Below, piece after piece: positions 8,416-16,573 of a stretch of DNA of 34,855 nt. Location: positions 1 through 34,855 of the forward strand of contig JAYYDJ010000028.1 of NCBI GenBank assembly GCA_036160955.1. Direction: 5' to 3'. Both the position numbers and the translations under genes were made by a program. The stretch is from GCA-2699365 sp036160955. GTDB lineage: Bacteria > Verrucomicrobiota > Verrucomicrobiia > Opitutales > Coraliomargaritaceae. Each line of letters starts with the position of its first letter. Position 1 is the stretch's first letter. The notes beneath the pieces were generated by a model. It saw nothing but the letters and a program-made list of their open reading frames with translations. It was not told the DNA's origin and searched no databases.

Positions 8416-9345
8416 TCACTTTAATGCAGAGCCCAAGAGAGTCTGGAATTGTGGCTCCTCTAATTCCTTAGATACAACATTTACTTCAATCTGACGAAAT
8501 CCGGCAACTTTAAAGAATTGATACAGGTTATTTTCGGAGAAGCCAAGCCACTCATCTGCATATAATTCGCGGGCCTTATTAAATTGGTGCTCTAATAGAT
8601 CTAAAATTATTACCTGTCCGCCTGGCTTTAGAATGCGGTATGCTTCTTCCACTGCTTTTTGAGGGCGTGAAGCGTGATGTAAAGCCTGACTAAGCAGTGC
8701 TAGATCGACACTCTTATCCTTCAACGGAACCGATTCAATATCACCCAACTTATAAATTAAGTTGGTAAAACCATTCTTCTTTGCTAATTGAGATCCAAAA
8801 TCTACCATTTTAGGAGCATTATCGATACAAATGACCTGATCGGCTCGCCGTGCAAGCAATTGAGAAATCAAACCCTCTCCAGCACCAAGATCCGCTATTT
8901 TTATTTTAGGCGCTAGAAGAAGTAAAAAATGACCGATCGCCTCCCAGTTACGACCTGGGCAATAATTTTTCCCGAGACGTCCTGCTACAGAATTAAAATA
9001 TTCTTCTGCCTTACGTTTTCTTTTTTCAAGTATGCGCTTAAGATTGGTAAAATCTTGTTTGATTTGCCGAGTCTCTGCTACCGACGTACATGCGGTTTGC
9101 ATAAGGTTGTAATTTGTCGATTCACTCGCGTCACTGAGGGTATAAAAAGTTTTCTTTCCATCGCGCCTATCAACTACAAGCCCTCCTTGGCGTAATAGAC
9201 TTAAATGAGATGAGATCCGTGACTGACCCATATCTAGAACTTCTTGTAATTCAGCTACCGAAAGCTCTTCATAAGCTAAAACAGATAAAATACGAACCCG
9301 CGTAGAGTCCGATAGAAGTTTTAAAATATCCCATGAATCAGCCAT
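8416..9345 (-). CDS. ArsR-family regulator fused to a SAM-dependent methyltransferase domain (SahR-like candidate)
   Basis: 309 residues in two parts. Residues 1-75 are a winged helix of the ArsR/SmtB type (LLSDSTRVRILSVLAYEELSVAELQEVL, then SRISSHLSLLRQGGLV). Residues 130-309 are a class I methyltransferase domain with motif I ADLGAGEG (151-158), the acidic CIDNAPKMV, and YRILKPGGQVIILDL. No ArsR-type CxC metal site is seen, so metal sensing is unlikely. Fusions of this kind are known, and ArsR-type SAH-responsive regulators (SahR) control SAM-cycle genes in some Proteobacteria. Given metK-ahcY in this window with a palindrome upstream, SAH or SAM sensing is a reasonable inference, not a demonstrated role. 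It is separated from rpsA by a terminator and so has its own promoter. Confidence 0.85.
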   Translation of the reverse strand: MADSWDILKLLSDSTRVRILSVLAYEELSVAELQEVLDMGQSRISSHLSLLRQGGLVVDRRDGKKTFYTLSDASESTNYNLMQTACTSVAETRQIKQDFTNLKRILEKRKRKAEEYFNSVAGRLGKNYCPGRNWEAIGHFLLLLAPKIKIADLGAGEGLISQLLARRADQVICIDNAPKMVDFGSQLAKKNGFTNLIYKLGDIESVPLKDKSVDLALLSQALHHASRPQKAVEEAYRILKPGGQVIILDLLEHQFNKARELYADEWLGFSENNLYQFFKVAGFRQIEVNVVSKELEEPQFQTLLGSALK

Positions 9346-9411
9346 AATACAAAATAAGCAGAAAGAATACTCTGCGATGACGCAAGACTTCTGATTCGCT
9401 CAAATAAAACT

Positions 9412-9439
9412 AAAAAAAGCCCGCAGAAACGAGGGCTTT
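9412..9439 (-). terminator. Rho-independent terminator of rpsA
   Basis: On the minus strand, AAAGCCC (9439-9433) pairs with GGGCTTT (9422-9416) around a 10-nt loop, followed by a run of T ending at 9412. It lies 22 bp after the rpsA stop and before the ArsR-methyltransferase gene. Confidence 0.92.
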
Positions 9440-9460
9440 GGTATAACACAATCAATATAA

Positions 9461-11119
9461 TTACTTAGTAGCCTCGTCAAGCAAGTCACCAAGATTAGTG
9501 AGATCTTCGACACCAGAAACATTGTCATAAGCTTGGCGTTCTTTTGCTAAATCTTCATCACTGTAGTTCGCTGCCTTGATGGATAAACCGATACGACGCT
9601 CATCCTTGTCAATTTTAATGACTCTTGCTTCAACTTCGGCACCTTCATCAATCACGTCTTTGATGGCTTCAATACGCTCTTCGCTGATTTGTGAAATATG
9701 CACAAGCCCATCAATATCATTATCTAGTTCTATAAATGCACCATAGTTAGTGATCTTAGTTGCCTTACCCTTGACCACATCTCCTATCTTATAATGTGTT
9801 TCAATTTCATCCCATGGATCTGAAGATAGTTGCTTCATTCCCAGAGAAATTCGCTGGCTGTCAGCATCCACATCTAAAACTGTTGCGTCAACTTCGTCAC
9901 CTTTTTTAACTATTTCTGATGGATGATTCACTTTTCGTGTCCAAGACATATCTGAAACGTGTACCATTCCATCGATACCTTCCTCAAGCTCTACAAATGC
10001 GCCATATGTAGTTAGATTGCGAATCTTGCCACGTACTCGAGCACCCACAGGGTAATTATGACGAGCCATATCCCATGGATTTGCATCTAATTGGCGTGTG
10101 CCAAGAGAAATTTTTTGCTCCTCTCTTTGAATGCCTAAGACGACGGCTTGGATTTCTTCTCCTATACGCAGGACTTCTCCTGGTTTGGTGATACGTTTCG
10201 TCCAAGAAAGTTCAGTAACATGAACAAGACCTTCAACACCTTCCTCTATTTCGATAAAGGCACCATAAGGGACTAAATTGACAACTTTACCAGAAACAGT
10301 TGCTCCCACTGGATATCTCTCTTCAATCTTTTCCCAAGGATTGTCTGCAAGTTGTTTAAGCCCTAAAGAAACACGTTCACGGTCACGGTCAATTTCAATA
10401 ATGATGACATCAATTTCCTCACCCTGCTTAACCATCTCACTTGGATGTTGAATTCGTCCCCAAGACATATCTGTAATGTGTAGGAGGCCATCTAGTCCAT
10501 CCAAATCAACAAAGGCACCGTAATCAGTAATATTTTTGACTTGCCCGCGACGTTTATCGCCAGGTTTTACTTTCTCAAGAAGCGATCGACGCTTCTCCAT
10601 GCGCTGTTCCTCTATAAGCTCACGACGTGATACAACAATATTCTTACGATCTAAATTAATTTTAACGACCTTAAAGTCGTACGTTTGGCCCACGTATTGA
10701 TCGAGATTCTTAGGCGGCTGAACATCTATTTGAGAGGCTGGTAAGAAAGAGTCGACGCCAATACTTACAACCAGCCCACCCTTAACCTTGGAACGAACAC
10801 GACCAGAAATAATAGAGCCTTCCTCACAGTCCTCGACAATTTTTTCCCAATTCTTCTTTTGCTCTGCTTTGTCATACGATACAATTGGATTGCCCTCGCG
10901 GTCCTCCAGCTTCTCAAGATAAACTTCTATCTCAGAGCCAACTTGCAATTCGCTAGTATCAACAAATTCATTGGCATGTACGATACCTTCAGATTTACCG
11001 CCTATATCTACAACAACTTCGGTTGGGCGGATTTCGATGATAGTACCTTTGATAATCGAACCTTCATTAAGGTTCTCGACGTTACTGCCCTTAAGCAGTT
11101 CTTCCATGAGATGACTCAT
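9461..11119 (-). CDS. rpsA: 30S ribosomal protein S1
   Basis: 552 residues with six S1 OB-fold repeats at about residues 20-83, 100-166, 187-255, 271-342, 358-429 and 445-515. The last four are the most regular, each with a YGAFV/I core and HITDMSW, HVTELSW, HVSDMSW or HISQIS. Domains 1 and 2 are divergent, as expected for the ribosome-docking domains. S1 brings mRNA to the 30S subunit, which matters here because almost no gene has a Shine-Dalgarno. ATG at 11119 is followed four codons later by a second ATG (Met5) that could also start. The stop is close to a terminator. No cmk gene is adjacent, unlike many bacteria. Confidence 0.97.
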   Translation of the reverse strand: MSHLMEELLKGSNVENLNEGSIIKGTIIEIRPTEVVVDIGGKSEGIVHANEFVDTSELQVGSEIEVYLEKLEDREGNPIVSYDKAEQKKNWEKIVEDCEEGSIISGRVRSKVKGGLVVSIGVDSFLPASQIDVQPPKNLDQYVGQTYDFKVVKINLDRKNIVVSRRELIEEQRMEKRRSLLEKVKPGDKRRGQVKNITDYGAFVDLDGLDGLLHITDMSWGRIQHPSEMVKQGEEIDVIIIEIDRDRERVSLGLKQLADNPWEKIEERYPVGATVSGKVVNLVPYGAFIEIEEGVEGLVHVTELSWTKRITKPGEVLRIGEEIQAVVLGIQREEQKISLGTRQLDANPWDMARHNYPVGARVRGKIRNLTTYGAFVELEEGIDGMVHVSDMSWTRKVNHPSEIVKKGDEVDATVLDVDADSQRISLGMKQLSSDPWDEIETHYKIGDVVKGKATKITNYGAFIELDNDIDGLVHISQISEERIEAIKDVIDEGAEVEARVIKIDKDERRIGLSIKAANYSDEDLAKERQAYDNVSGVEDLTNLGDLLDEATK

Positions 11120-11323
11120 TTTGTTTTAATAGTCTGTAACAGCAGTTAAAGCTTGGTTTGGAGTTATAATTGTTACGGGATAAACCCATCAAGGCGATGA
11201 AACACCTAAGCGAACGCGGGATCTTGTGGACAGCTCTTGCTCCTGCAAGCTTAAAATAAATAACCATTAATTAGACGTTTATAACCAATTTTGCAAAAAC
11301 AACATGAAAAACATGGTAGTACA
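11120..11323. other. Noncoding region between rpsA and the DUF2288 gene, with a GC-rich island
   Basis: About 200 bp separates the divergent rpsA and DUF2288 genes. The part at about 11173-11250 is clearly richer in GC (41 of 78 bases by hand count) than the A/T-rich flanks. It contains several short hairpins: GGG-ATAAA-CCC, CATC-AAGGC-GATG and CTTGC-TCCT-GCAAG (plus-strand reading). It may be the structured 5' leader of rpsA or a small RNA gene. A 20-codon frame from ATG at 11198 exists but has no support. No known RNA family (tRNA, SRP RNA, 6S) could be matched by eye. Confidence 0.4.
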
Positions 11324-11659
11324 ATGAAGTGGCAAGATTACAACCCTGCCGAGGATGTTTCGAGCGATAAAGAAAAAATCGAAAAATACTTGGGCGAAAT
11401 CGACTGGTCTTATCTTGAGCCACACTATCAGGCAGGAAACCTAGTCTATGTAGATCCATGATTGGATCTTAAAAGTGCAGGACTCGCTATATCCAGTGAT
11501 AATCAACAGCTGGTCATGGCTTGGCTAAAATCGGGGGATTTGGTCAAGCCATGCGACCTACATGTTCAACACTGGAAAAAAATGAAGGTACAATTTAAAG
11601 CTACTATTGTTCGCCCTTTTATACTGATCCAACCAGAGAAGTTAAGTGAAGGCCCCTAA
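11324..11659 (+). pseudogene. DUF2288-family protein gene interrupted by an in-frame TGA
   Basis: Starting at ATG 11324 the frame reads MKWQDYNPAEDV and then KIEKYLGEIDWSYLEPHYQAG to NLVYVDP. It then meets TGA at 11459-11461 and continues without a shift as LDLKSAGLAIS, AWLKSGDLVKP and IVRPFILIQPE to a TAA at 11657-11659. Both halves together have the length (about 110 residues) and pattern of DUF2288, where I recall this position reading DPsLDL or similar. The TGA therefore replaces one residue in the middle of a small conserved domain of unknown function. UGA is an ordinary stop elsewhere here (for example lpdA-like, aroC-downstream gene, kinase), so code reassignment is excluded. Nonsense mutation, sequencing error or recoding remain possible. 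Confidence 0.75.
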
Positions 11660-11678
11660 AACGAGTAATGCCTCTAAG

Positions 11679-11762
<84 letters not shown>

Positions 11763-11861
11763 ACTTTGGTAAAACAATTTATGAAGTGAGCATCTAACAA
11801 CAATAGATAAATAGAAAAATCAGAATTTACTTATACTGCTAATATTTAGAATTATATTCAC

Positions 11862-11949
<88 letters not shown>

Positions 11950-12099
11950 CGTAATTGAGTAACAACAGTAAGCGTGCCAACTTATAAGGTCTTGCAAAAA
12001 ATAATTAAAAAAAACGTGTTAATGATAAATTTATAATAAGAATGTACTCATTTTGCTCGATCTGTTCGCAGGCAGAGGTCAACTTTGTGATCTATTAAG

Positions 12100-12462
12100 A
12101 TGCCATTTTCCAAATATAGAGAGAACTTAATCTCGGACTTCTTAGGTCTTCCAAGAAGCCAGAATCAACCCTTCAAAAGAGCGCCAGCCTCGATTCATTC
12201 ACTAATGGTACTGCTTCGAGAAAGATATAAGCTAGAACAACCTAGTCCAGAGCGGAGCCTAGTAGAAAATTGGGAAACAATTTTTGGAAAGTTAGCAGGT
12301 CGTTGCAATCCTCTGCGTATTAAGGATGGAACGGTCTTAATAATTTCAGTTACTAATCAAACCCTTCGCGCTGAGTTACAATTTCACAAAAATTCATTGC
12401 TCAAAAAAATTCAAAAATTAGAGCATTGTGAAAGCATTAAAGATCTCGTTATTCGAGGTTAA
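12100..12462 (+). CDS. DciA-like protein (DUF721), predicted helicase loader
   Basis: 120 residues. The pattern ENWETIFGKLAGRCNPLRIKDGTVLIISVTNQTLRAELQFHK and the following KKIQKLEHCESIKDLVIRG match the DUF721 domain: a W..I.G..la..t.P..i..g.L.v.v.ss.....L core with a K-homology-like fold. In bacteria lacking DnaC/DnaI, DciA proteins assist loading of the replicative helicase DnaB at the origin. The N-terminal 45 residues are basic and probably flexible. It begins about 440 bp after the DUF2288 remnant and 113 bp before thyA. A TATAAT at 12032 could be its -10, leaving a leader near 55 nt, one of the longer ones in the window. Confidence 0.78.
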   Translation: MPFSKYRENLISDFLGLPRSQNQPFKRAPASIHSLMVLLRERYKLEQPSPERSLVENWETIFGKLAGRCNPLRIKDGTVLIISVTNQTLRAELQFHKNSLLKKIQKLEHCESIKDLVIRG

Positions 12463-12575
12463 GGTTAAATGATAACTCTTTATATATTCGCACTTACAAT
12501 ACATTTATAACTATTTAACGAACTTAGACACGGGCAGTGCAAACATTCACTATTCTGACTAAAATCTATAAATTA

Positions 12576-13370
12576 ATGAAATCTTATCAAAAACTCCTAC
12601 GCACCGTGCTTGAAACTGGTACCCTTCGTGCCGATCGTACCGGCACAGGCACTTACTCCATATTTGGAGCACAGGCACGTTTTTCTCTAACGCCCAATTT
12701 TCCACTGCTTACTACGAAAAAGCTACATCTTCGATCTATTATCCACGAATTACTTTGGTTCATCAAAGGTGAAACCAATATTGCTTATCTAAAAGAAAAC
12801 AAAGTATCTATCTGGGATGAATGGGCTGACTCAGAAGGCAATCTCGGTAGAGTTTATGGCGCACAATGGCGAGACTGGGCAGGGCCTAGCGGTGAGCATG
12901 TTGACCAACTTGGACAGGTAATTGAATCCTTAAAAAATAATCCTTATAGTAGGCGCCACATTGTTTGTGCATGGAATCCAGGTGAAATTAAACACATGGC
13001 ACTACCTCCCTGTCATGCTCTGTTCCAATTTTATGTGTCGGACGGCGAACTAAGTTGTCAACTGTATCAACGTAGCGCCGATATTTTCCTGGGAGTTCCT
13101 TTCAATATCGCATCATATGGATTATTAACGATGATGATTGCTCAGGTCTGTGAGCTTAAACCGAAAGATTTCGTTCATACATTTGGAGATCTTCACCTTT
13201 ATGTAAACCATGTGGATCAAGCTAAAGAGCAACTTTCTCGTGAACCTAGAGCGCTGCCACAAATGCAAATTAATCCCTTGGTTAAGAATATAAATAACTT
13301 TAAATATGAAGACTTTGAATTGCTTAATTACGACCCACATCCAGCGATTAAAGCTCCTATTGCAATATAA
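12576..13370 (+). CDS. thyA: Thymidylate synthase
   Basis: 264 residues, the same length as E. coli ThyA. It converts dUMP and methylene-tetrahydrofolate to dTMP and dihydrofolate. Seen are the N-terminal MKSYQKLLRTVLETG with DRTGTGT, the catalytic Cys146 in ALPPCHALFQFYV, the QRSADIFLGVPFNIASY segment that positions substrate, and the C-terminal DPHPAIKAPIAI. I chose ATG 12576 over an in-frame GTG at 12537 because it matches the family N-terminus. folA follows 85 bp downstream and recycles the dihydrofolate made here; the pair forms the thymidylate cycle. No Shine-Dalgarno. Confidence 0.98.
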   Translation: MKSYQKLLRTVLETGTLRADRTGTGTYSIFGAQARFSLTPNFPLLTTKKLHLRSIIHELLWFIKGETNIAYLKENKVSIWDEWADSEGNLGRVYGAQWRDWAGPSGEHVDQLGQVIESLKNNPYSRRHIVCAWNPGEIKHMALPPCHALFQFYVSDGELSCQLYQRSADIFLGVPFNIASYGLLTMMIAQVCELKPKDFVHTFGDLHLYVNHVDQAKEQLSREPRALPQMQINPLVKNINNFKYEDFELLNYDPHPAIKAPIAI

Positions 13371-13382
13371 TAGTAGCTTTAA

Positions 13383-13399
13383 TAAACGCCGCGCGTTTA
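13383..13399 (+). other. Short perfect hairpin between thyA and folA
   Basis: TAAACGC-CGC-GCGTTTA forms a 7-bp stem with a 3-nt loop, 13 bp after the thyA stop. It lacks an adjacent T run (ACCTATCTTT follows), so it is at best a weak terminator or a processing/stability element within a thyA-folA transcript. Confidence 0.4.
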
Positions 13400-13455
13400 A
13401 CCTATCTTTGCATGACTCACTCCCTCCTTAATAGATCCGTTTTGACATAAAATTT

Positions 13456-13917
13456 GTGAAAAAAATTAAAGCAATTGCAGCTATGGCGGAGAACCGAGTG
13501 ATAGGTAATAAAGGTCAAATCCCCTGGCATCTACCCGAAGATTTTCGTTGGTTTAAACAAGCAACAATGGGCGGGGTTCTTGTTATGGGGCGAAAGACCT
13601 ATGAATCCATTGGTAAACCGTTACCAGGTAGAGAGACGTATGTGCTCAGTCGCACTACCAGATCTATTGAAGGGGTGCACAACTTCACTAATTTGGACAT
13701 ACTGCAAGAGATTGATACAGATAAGACTATATGGATAGCAGGAGGTGCAGAAATTTACGAACAAATGTTGCCTTTATGTCAGGAAATTTACCTTAGCCGA
13801 GTGCATAATAGCTACCAAGGTGATACAAGATTTCCGGTTTTCGAAAACGGTTTTCGTCTCACTGAGAAAATTATCGTTACCCGAGATTTTGACGTTGAAC
13901 GCTGGGAGAAGTCCTAA
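13456..13917 (+). CDS. folA: Dihydrofolate reductase
   Basis: 153 residues, normal for bacterial DHFR. It reduces dihydrofolate to tetrahydrofolate with NADPH. Hallmarks are IAAMAENRVIGNKGQIPWHLPEDFRWFK, in which the acidic residue of LPEDF is the proton-relay position, the NADPH-binding MGRKTYESIGKPLPGRETYVLSR, and the C-terminal IAGGAEIYEQMLP. The start is GTG; the sequence just before it (GACATAAAATTT) resembles a -10 element, suggesting little leader. It follows thyA with the same orientation and converges with a DUF805 gene. Confidence 0.97.
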   Translation: MKKIKAIAAMAENRVIGNKGQIPWHLPEDFRWFKQATMGGVLVMGRKTYESIGKPLPGRETYVLSRTTRSIEGVHNFTNLDILQEIDTDKTIWIAGGAEIYEQMLPLCQEIYLSRVHNSYQGDTRFPVFENGFRLTEKIIVTRDFDVERWEKS

Positions 13918-13938
13918 CTAAGCGCATAAAACTTAGAT

Positions 13939-13957
13939 GCTTTAGTAGTATTAAAGC
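13939..13957. terminator. Weak candidate terminator between folA and the DUF805 gene
   Basis: GCTTTA (13939-13944) pairs with TAAAGC (13952-13957) in the 79-bp gap between two convergent genes. The stem is only 6 bp and neither side has an immediate T run, so function is uncertain. Confidence 0.3.
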
Positions 13958-13996
13958 CGAGCAAAAAACATTTATCTACTACGAAGCAAAATGTAA

Positions 13997-14332
13997 CTAT
14001 TTTAACTGAGTCTTAGCAGGAGCTACAGCAGCGTACAAAAGTAAAAGCACATTAAGCACCGGAACGAGTAAAAGGATAGACCAAAATGGCTTCCTACCAA
14101 TATCATTAAGTCGCTTGATGAGCTGCATCAGGATACAAAATAATGCTGCTATTAAAGCAACAATTCCAAAAAAATACGCTAGGGGCATCAAAAACTTATG
14201 TTTTTCATCATGGCTAAAGTAATCGATTCCAGCATAAAAAATGTAGGCCACTGCGACTAACATAAGTAGCACTCGTATTGAAAATGTGCCCGGACCGATT
14301 CGTCCTTGGGAACTTAAAAATGAGTCTTTCAT
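13997..14332 (-). CDS. DUF805 family small membrane protein
   Basis: 111 residues. The pattern SSQGRIGPGTFSIRVLLML at the start, then RLNDIGRKPFWSILLLVPVLN, matches DUF805, small inner-membrane proteins with an (F)xGR..R..(F/Y)W-like entry and a conserved R(L)xDIGRS/K-W loop. Three to four hydrophobic segments are visible (about residues 19-36, 50-74 and 85-104). The function of the family is unknown. I chose ATG at 14332; a TTG at 14353 would add seven residues. It stands alone between folA (convergent) and queG (same strand, 93 bp upstream). Confidence 0.8.
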   Translation of the reverse strand: MKDSFLSSQGRIGPGTFSIRVLLMLVAVAYIFYAGIDYFSHDEKHKFLMPLAYFFGIVALIAALFCILMQLIKRLNDIGRKPFWSILLLVPVLNVLLLLYAAVAPAKTQLK

Positions 14333-14425
14333 AAGAGTATTAATTATCTTCAATGATTCATCTTATAGATTATAAGTGCAACAAAAACTTCAGTTAAATG
14401 TTTTATGATTTCTAAGTTCTTCGAA

Positions 14426-15448
14426 TTAATCTTTGATACGTAAGGTAATCGCATTTATTGCCCATTGTGCATGTTCGGCTAAAAGACTATCGGTTCCCTC
14501 GGCAACTAATCGCAATGAGGGCAAGTCAAATGCATCTCCAACATTACCTAAGACAACACATATATTTCGTTTAAAGCGGCGAATTTTAAGCCGGCGTATT
14601 GGAGAGCCTTGCATCCGTTCTGTGAAGATTTGCTCTGACCAATGTAACATATCGCGCAAAATTGGGAGTTCTCGCGCAGCAAACTTAGCTTCTTTATGTG
14701 GCACAGCCCACCGATTCCATGGACAAACATCAAGGCATTCATCACAACCATAAAGACGATCGCCAATTGCAGATCTAAACTCAACTGGTATAGGTCCATC
14801 ATGCTCTATAGTTAAATATGAAATGCAACGCCGAGCGTCTAACTGGTACGGCGCTGTAATCGCCTGAGTGGGGCAAATATCCACACAGCGAGTGCAAGAA
14901 CCACAACGATCTTTGCTAGCTTCATCAGGAGTTAATTCAAGAGTCGTTACAATATTTGCCAAAAATGACCATGTACCCCACTTAGGCTCTACTAATATAG
15001 TGCTCTTTCCTTGCCAACCAAGACCTGCGGCAGCTGCAATCGGCTTTTCCAATATAGGACCAGTATCCACATAGGGGCGCTGCAAACTTCCAAATTCTTC
15101 GCGTAATATTCGGCAAAGCTTTTTTAAACGTTTAAATATAAGATTATGATAGTCATCACCCAACGCATACCTAGCAATTCGGTAATTACGATCGAGATCA
15201 GGCTGATAATAATTCATCGCAAGCACTAAGATACTTCGTGCCTCAGGAATCAACCGCTCCGGATGTAAGCGCCGGTCATTATTTCTCTCCAACCATGTCA
15301 TGCTACCATTTTTGCCCTTGGCAATCCAATCACGATAATAGTTTTCTCTCAATTCGACTGGTACTGAGGTAATTCCCAATGAGTGGAATCCTACATTTCT
15401 CGCCTCCGCTTCAATACGATGACGAATCTCACTAGTCCTATTTTTCAT
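14426..15448 (-). CDS. queG: Epoxyqueuosine reductase
   Basis: 340 residues. This cobalamin- and iron-sulfur-dependent enzyme makes the last step of queuosine in tRNA, reducing epoxyqueuosine. Two [4Fe-4S] sites are seen: Cys182, 185, 188 with 242, and Cys192 with 208, 235, 238 (from CGSCTRCVDICP, ARRCISYL and CDECLDVCPWNRW; ligand pairing inferred from the family). Asp128 in YVDTGPILEK is the expected proton donor. A C-terminal HEAT-like helical part (LRLVAEGTDSLLAEHAQWAINAI) follows. It diverges from the SPFH gene across 63 bp. No other queuosine gene is in the window. Confidence 0.96.
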   Translation of the reverse strand: MKNRTSEIRHRIEAEARNVGFHSLGITSVPVELRENYYRDWIAKGKNGSMTWLERNNDRRLHPERLIPEARSILVLAMNYYQPDLDRNYRIARYALGDDYHNLIFKRLKKLCRILREEFGSLQRPYVDTGPILEKPIAAAAGLGWQGKSTILVEPKWGTWSFLANIVTTLELTPDEASKDRCGSCTRCVDICPTQAITAPYQLDARRCISYLTIEHDGPIPVEFRSAIGDRLYGCDECLDVCPWNRWAVPHKEAKFAARELPILRDMLHWSEQIFTERMQGSPIRRLKIRRFKRNICVVLGNVGDAFDLPSLRLVAEGTDSLLAEHAQWAINAITLRIKD

Positions 15449-15511
15449 AATTCATCGGTTAAGTTACATTTTCAGGTGACAGCCAATAAAAAATATTATT
15501 TAAATTTCAAA

Positions 15512-16405
15512 ATGAATAAACAATCAATTACAGGCGCCGCCCTAATTATCACTCTCATCATAGTAGTTCTTGCTGGCTCACGCTTATACGTAAGTGTCCC
15601 TGCCGGCCATGTGGCTGTGGCGACACTTTTTGGTGAAGTTGTCGATAACCCCTACGAAGAGGGTCTAACTTTCCCTGTAAACCCGCTGTATGAATTTACT
15701 TTTTACGATATCCGTGAAAAAGAATTAAAGGAAAGCGCGGGAGTGCCGAGTCAGGACCAGTTAACCACGAGCGTAGACGTGAGTATAAAATTCAGAATTG
15801 ATGGCAGTCAAACACCACGAATACTTCAGGAAACTGGTACTTTTGAAGACGCTATTCGAGTTCAGATTCAGCCGAAGCTTCGCTCTGTAGTTCGAGAACA
15901 GGGAAAAAGCATTGTACGAGCAGAAGATTTCTTCTTACAGCAAACCCAAGAGAATTTACAAACTGCTATCTTCAGTTCTATGAGTGACTATTTAAACGAG
16001 CGTGGAATTATCTGTCTCGATATTCTCATTCGTGATATAAGTTTACCTCCATTTATTACTCGCGCAATTGAATCAAAGAAAGAACGTGAACAAGAGGTAC
16101 AAAAAGAAAAAGCTGAGTTGGAACGATTCCGTATGGAGCAACAGCAAATCATAGCGCAGGCAGAAGCGAAGCGAGAGGCTTCCGAGTTAGATGCCGAGCA
16201 GCGACGAATCCTAGCGGATGCGCAGGCTTATGAAATTACACAATTAAACGAGGCAATTGCTAAAAATCCTGCATATGTTCAAATTCAAGCACTTGAAGCG
16301 CTGAAGGCCATCTCAGCTAATCCATCTAGTAAAATATATTTTATTAATGGAGACTCTCCTGCACCTCTGCCTCTCATGAATATGGGAGAACCCATTACAA
16401 AGTAA
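15512..16405 (+). CDS. SPFH/prohibitin-family membrane protein (HflC-like)
   Basis: 297 residues. One N-terminal membrane anchor (about residues 6-26) precedes the SPFH domain: VPAGHVAVATLFGEVVDNPYEEGLTF, KESAGVPSQDQLTTSVDVSIKFRI and SVVREQGKSIVRAEDFFLQ. A long charged coiled coil follows (about 180-255, rich in E, K, Q and R). These proteins form large ring assemblies on membranes and often modulate proteases such as FtsH. It is alone, without an HflK-like partner, so it is nearer to single prohibitin homologues than to an HflKC pair. ATG 15512 was preferred because the anchor follows at once; a longer reading from 15383 overlaps queG and adds nothing recognisable. Confidence 0.85.
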   Translation: MNKQSITGAALIITLIIVVLAGSRLYVSVPAGHVAVATLFGEVVDNPYEEGLTFPVNPLYEFTFYDIREKELKESAGVPSQDQLTTSVDVSIKFRIDGSQTPRILQETGTFEDAIRVQIQPKLRSVVREQGKSIVRAEDFFLQQTQENLQTAIFSSMSDYLNERGIICLDILIRDISLPPFITRAIESKKEREQEVQKEKAELERFRMEQQQIIAQAEAKREASELDAEQRRILADAQAYEITQLNEAIAKNPAYVQIQALEALKAISANPSSKIYFINGDSPAPLPLMNMGEPITK

Positions 16406-16573
16406 ATTATTGTTCCATACCTCGAGAATTAGAAATAGCGATTGCTCGCGCACTTGATTTTTCAATACTTTATTTGCATGGAATATATGTAGGAAAATGA
16501 AACACACCCAACAATACAGGTAGTCTTGGAAAACTATCATAACAATCTAGTTTAGAACTATGTAATTAGCTCT

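Noticed and set aside
11173..11250. tRNA, 6S RNA or SRP RNA in the GC-rich island
   Set aside because: No T-loop consensus, no SRP GGAA tetraloop core and no long closing stem typical of 6S could be found.
11459..11500. Selenocysteine insertion at the DUF2288 TGA
   Set aside because: Only a short imperfect pairing follows, the family is not known to me as a selenoprotein, and no selenocysteine genes are in the window.
15383..15511. Longer SPFH protein starting inside queG
   Set aside because: The extra 43 residues have no recognisable feature and overlap queG; the membrane anchor begins right after ATG 15512.
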